Source of the DNA: RGIG250 sp964540025 | GTDB lineage: Bacteria; Bacillota; Negativicutes; Selenomonadales; Selenomonadaceae | Direction of reading: 5' to 3' | Length of the DNA: 64,000 nt | NCBI GenBank assembly: GCA_964540025.1 | Contig: CAZIKQ010000003.1 | Coordinates: forward strand, 32,941-96,940 | Shown here: piece after piece, positions 63,903-64,000 of the stretch | Layout: the number at the start of each line of letters is the position of its first letter | Numbering within the stretch: position 1 is the stretch's first letter | The notes under the pieces: model-generated | What the model was told of the DNA's origin: nothing | Database searches by the model: none | The model's input: only the letters and a program-made list of their open reading frames with translations | Made by a program: the position numbers and the translations under genes

Positions 63903-64000
63903 CTAATAAATCATGCTTCTATGCCCTACATCAATGAGCACTAGCACTAGCTTATTATCCATTATTTCTGCCAAAATCCGGTAATCGCCTACTCGATAAC
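63903..64000 (-). CDS. RelE/ParE-type toxin, C-terminal part
   Basis: The minus-strand frame is open at the window edge and ends at the TAG at 63905-63903. Its last 32 codons read YRVGDYRILAEIMDNKLVL, then VLIDVGHRSMIY. This is the C-terminal strand-strand-helix of RelE-superfamily mRNA interferases (RVGDYRI and VGHR are the family marks, Arg and His being catalytic or RNA-binding). The antitoxin gene, usually upstream, would be outside the window. Confidence 0.8.
   Translation of the reverse strand, partial: YRVGDYRILAEIMDNKLVLVLIDVGHRSMIY

Noticed and set aside
1..64000. tRNA, rRNA, 4.5S RNA, CRISPR arrays, insertion sequences
   Set aside because: No T-loop-like tRNA ends outside genes, no spaced identical repeats and no transposase-like protein were seen.

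Overview
The window reads as a chromosomal segment of a diderm Firmicute, most likely a member of the Negativicutes. Gene order and protein families are Firmicute-like: smc-ftsY-ylxM-ffh-rpsP-khpA-ylqD-rimM-trmD, FHA/PP2C/PASTA-kinase-rsgA-rpe, T-box control, many TTG/GTG starts behind strong Shine-Dalgarno sites. A TolC-MacA-MacB tripartite exporter, however, only makes sense with an outer membrane. The genus cannot be fixed from the sequence alone. No rRNA, tRNA, CRISPR array or insertion sequence was seen.

Layout. 1-258: 3' end of a methionine-binding lipoprotein gene. 396-5407 (minus strand): isochorismatase-like hydrolase, acyltransferase, SIMPL protein, small unknown protein, CorA, TauE/SafE exporter. 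5695-10225: tolC-macA-macB exporter operon. 10534-15018: polysaccharide deacetylase, uppP, pth, radical SAM protein, orphan cheR. 15075-15886: a shrunken, frameshifted PaaK-like adenylating-enzyme relic directly in front of uvrA. 18907-25514: CDF metal transporter, deoD (minus), then polyprenyl synthase, tatA, tatC, UbiD- and UbiA-family genes, which together suggest quinone synthesis plus Tat export of folded redox proteins. 25654-28219: folD-fhs one-carbon pair. 28304-33442: rodA/ftsW-type SEDS gene, TIGR03960/TIGR03936 radical SAM pair and rng. 33460-38294: FHA, PP2C, PASTA kinase, rsgA, rpe. 38310-39785: queC-folE2. 40085-49743: flippase-like protein and the SMC / signal recognition / ribosome-maturation block. 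49890-53657: SLC13 transporter, RsmH-type methyltransferase with an extended N-terminus, HydE.

From about 54 kb to the end the character changes. All genes but one lie on the minus strand and are accessory: LMW phosphatase (plus), flavin-binding PPOX protein, GNAT, an AraC-EamA-DUF2000 operon, a relic of an NTF2-like gene, a frameshifted metallo-beta-lactamase-fold gene, a trpEGD operon cut off just after the start of what looks like trpC, a DUF4143 ATPase under a repeat-rich promoter, and the end of a RelE-type toxin gene. I read this as a horizontally shaped, partly decaying region.

The most interesting point is the trpE leader. A canonical tryptophan T-box (specifier UGG, T-box UGGC matching tRNA-Trp) and its terminator are followed by a second, apparently independent element: two overlapping mini-ORFs behind a perfect AGGAGG, encoding MLYTKRW and MCYAQYWN, each with a Trp codon at or next to its end. 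This is a candidate two-stage tryptophan sensor in front of trpE, resembling in logic the T-box plus leader peptide of the Bacillus subtilis anti-TRAP operon.
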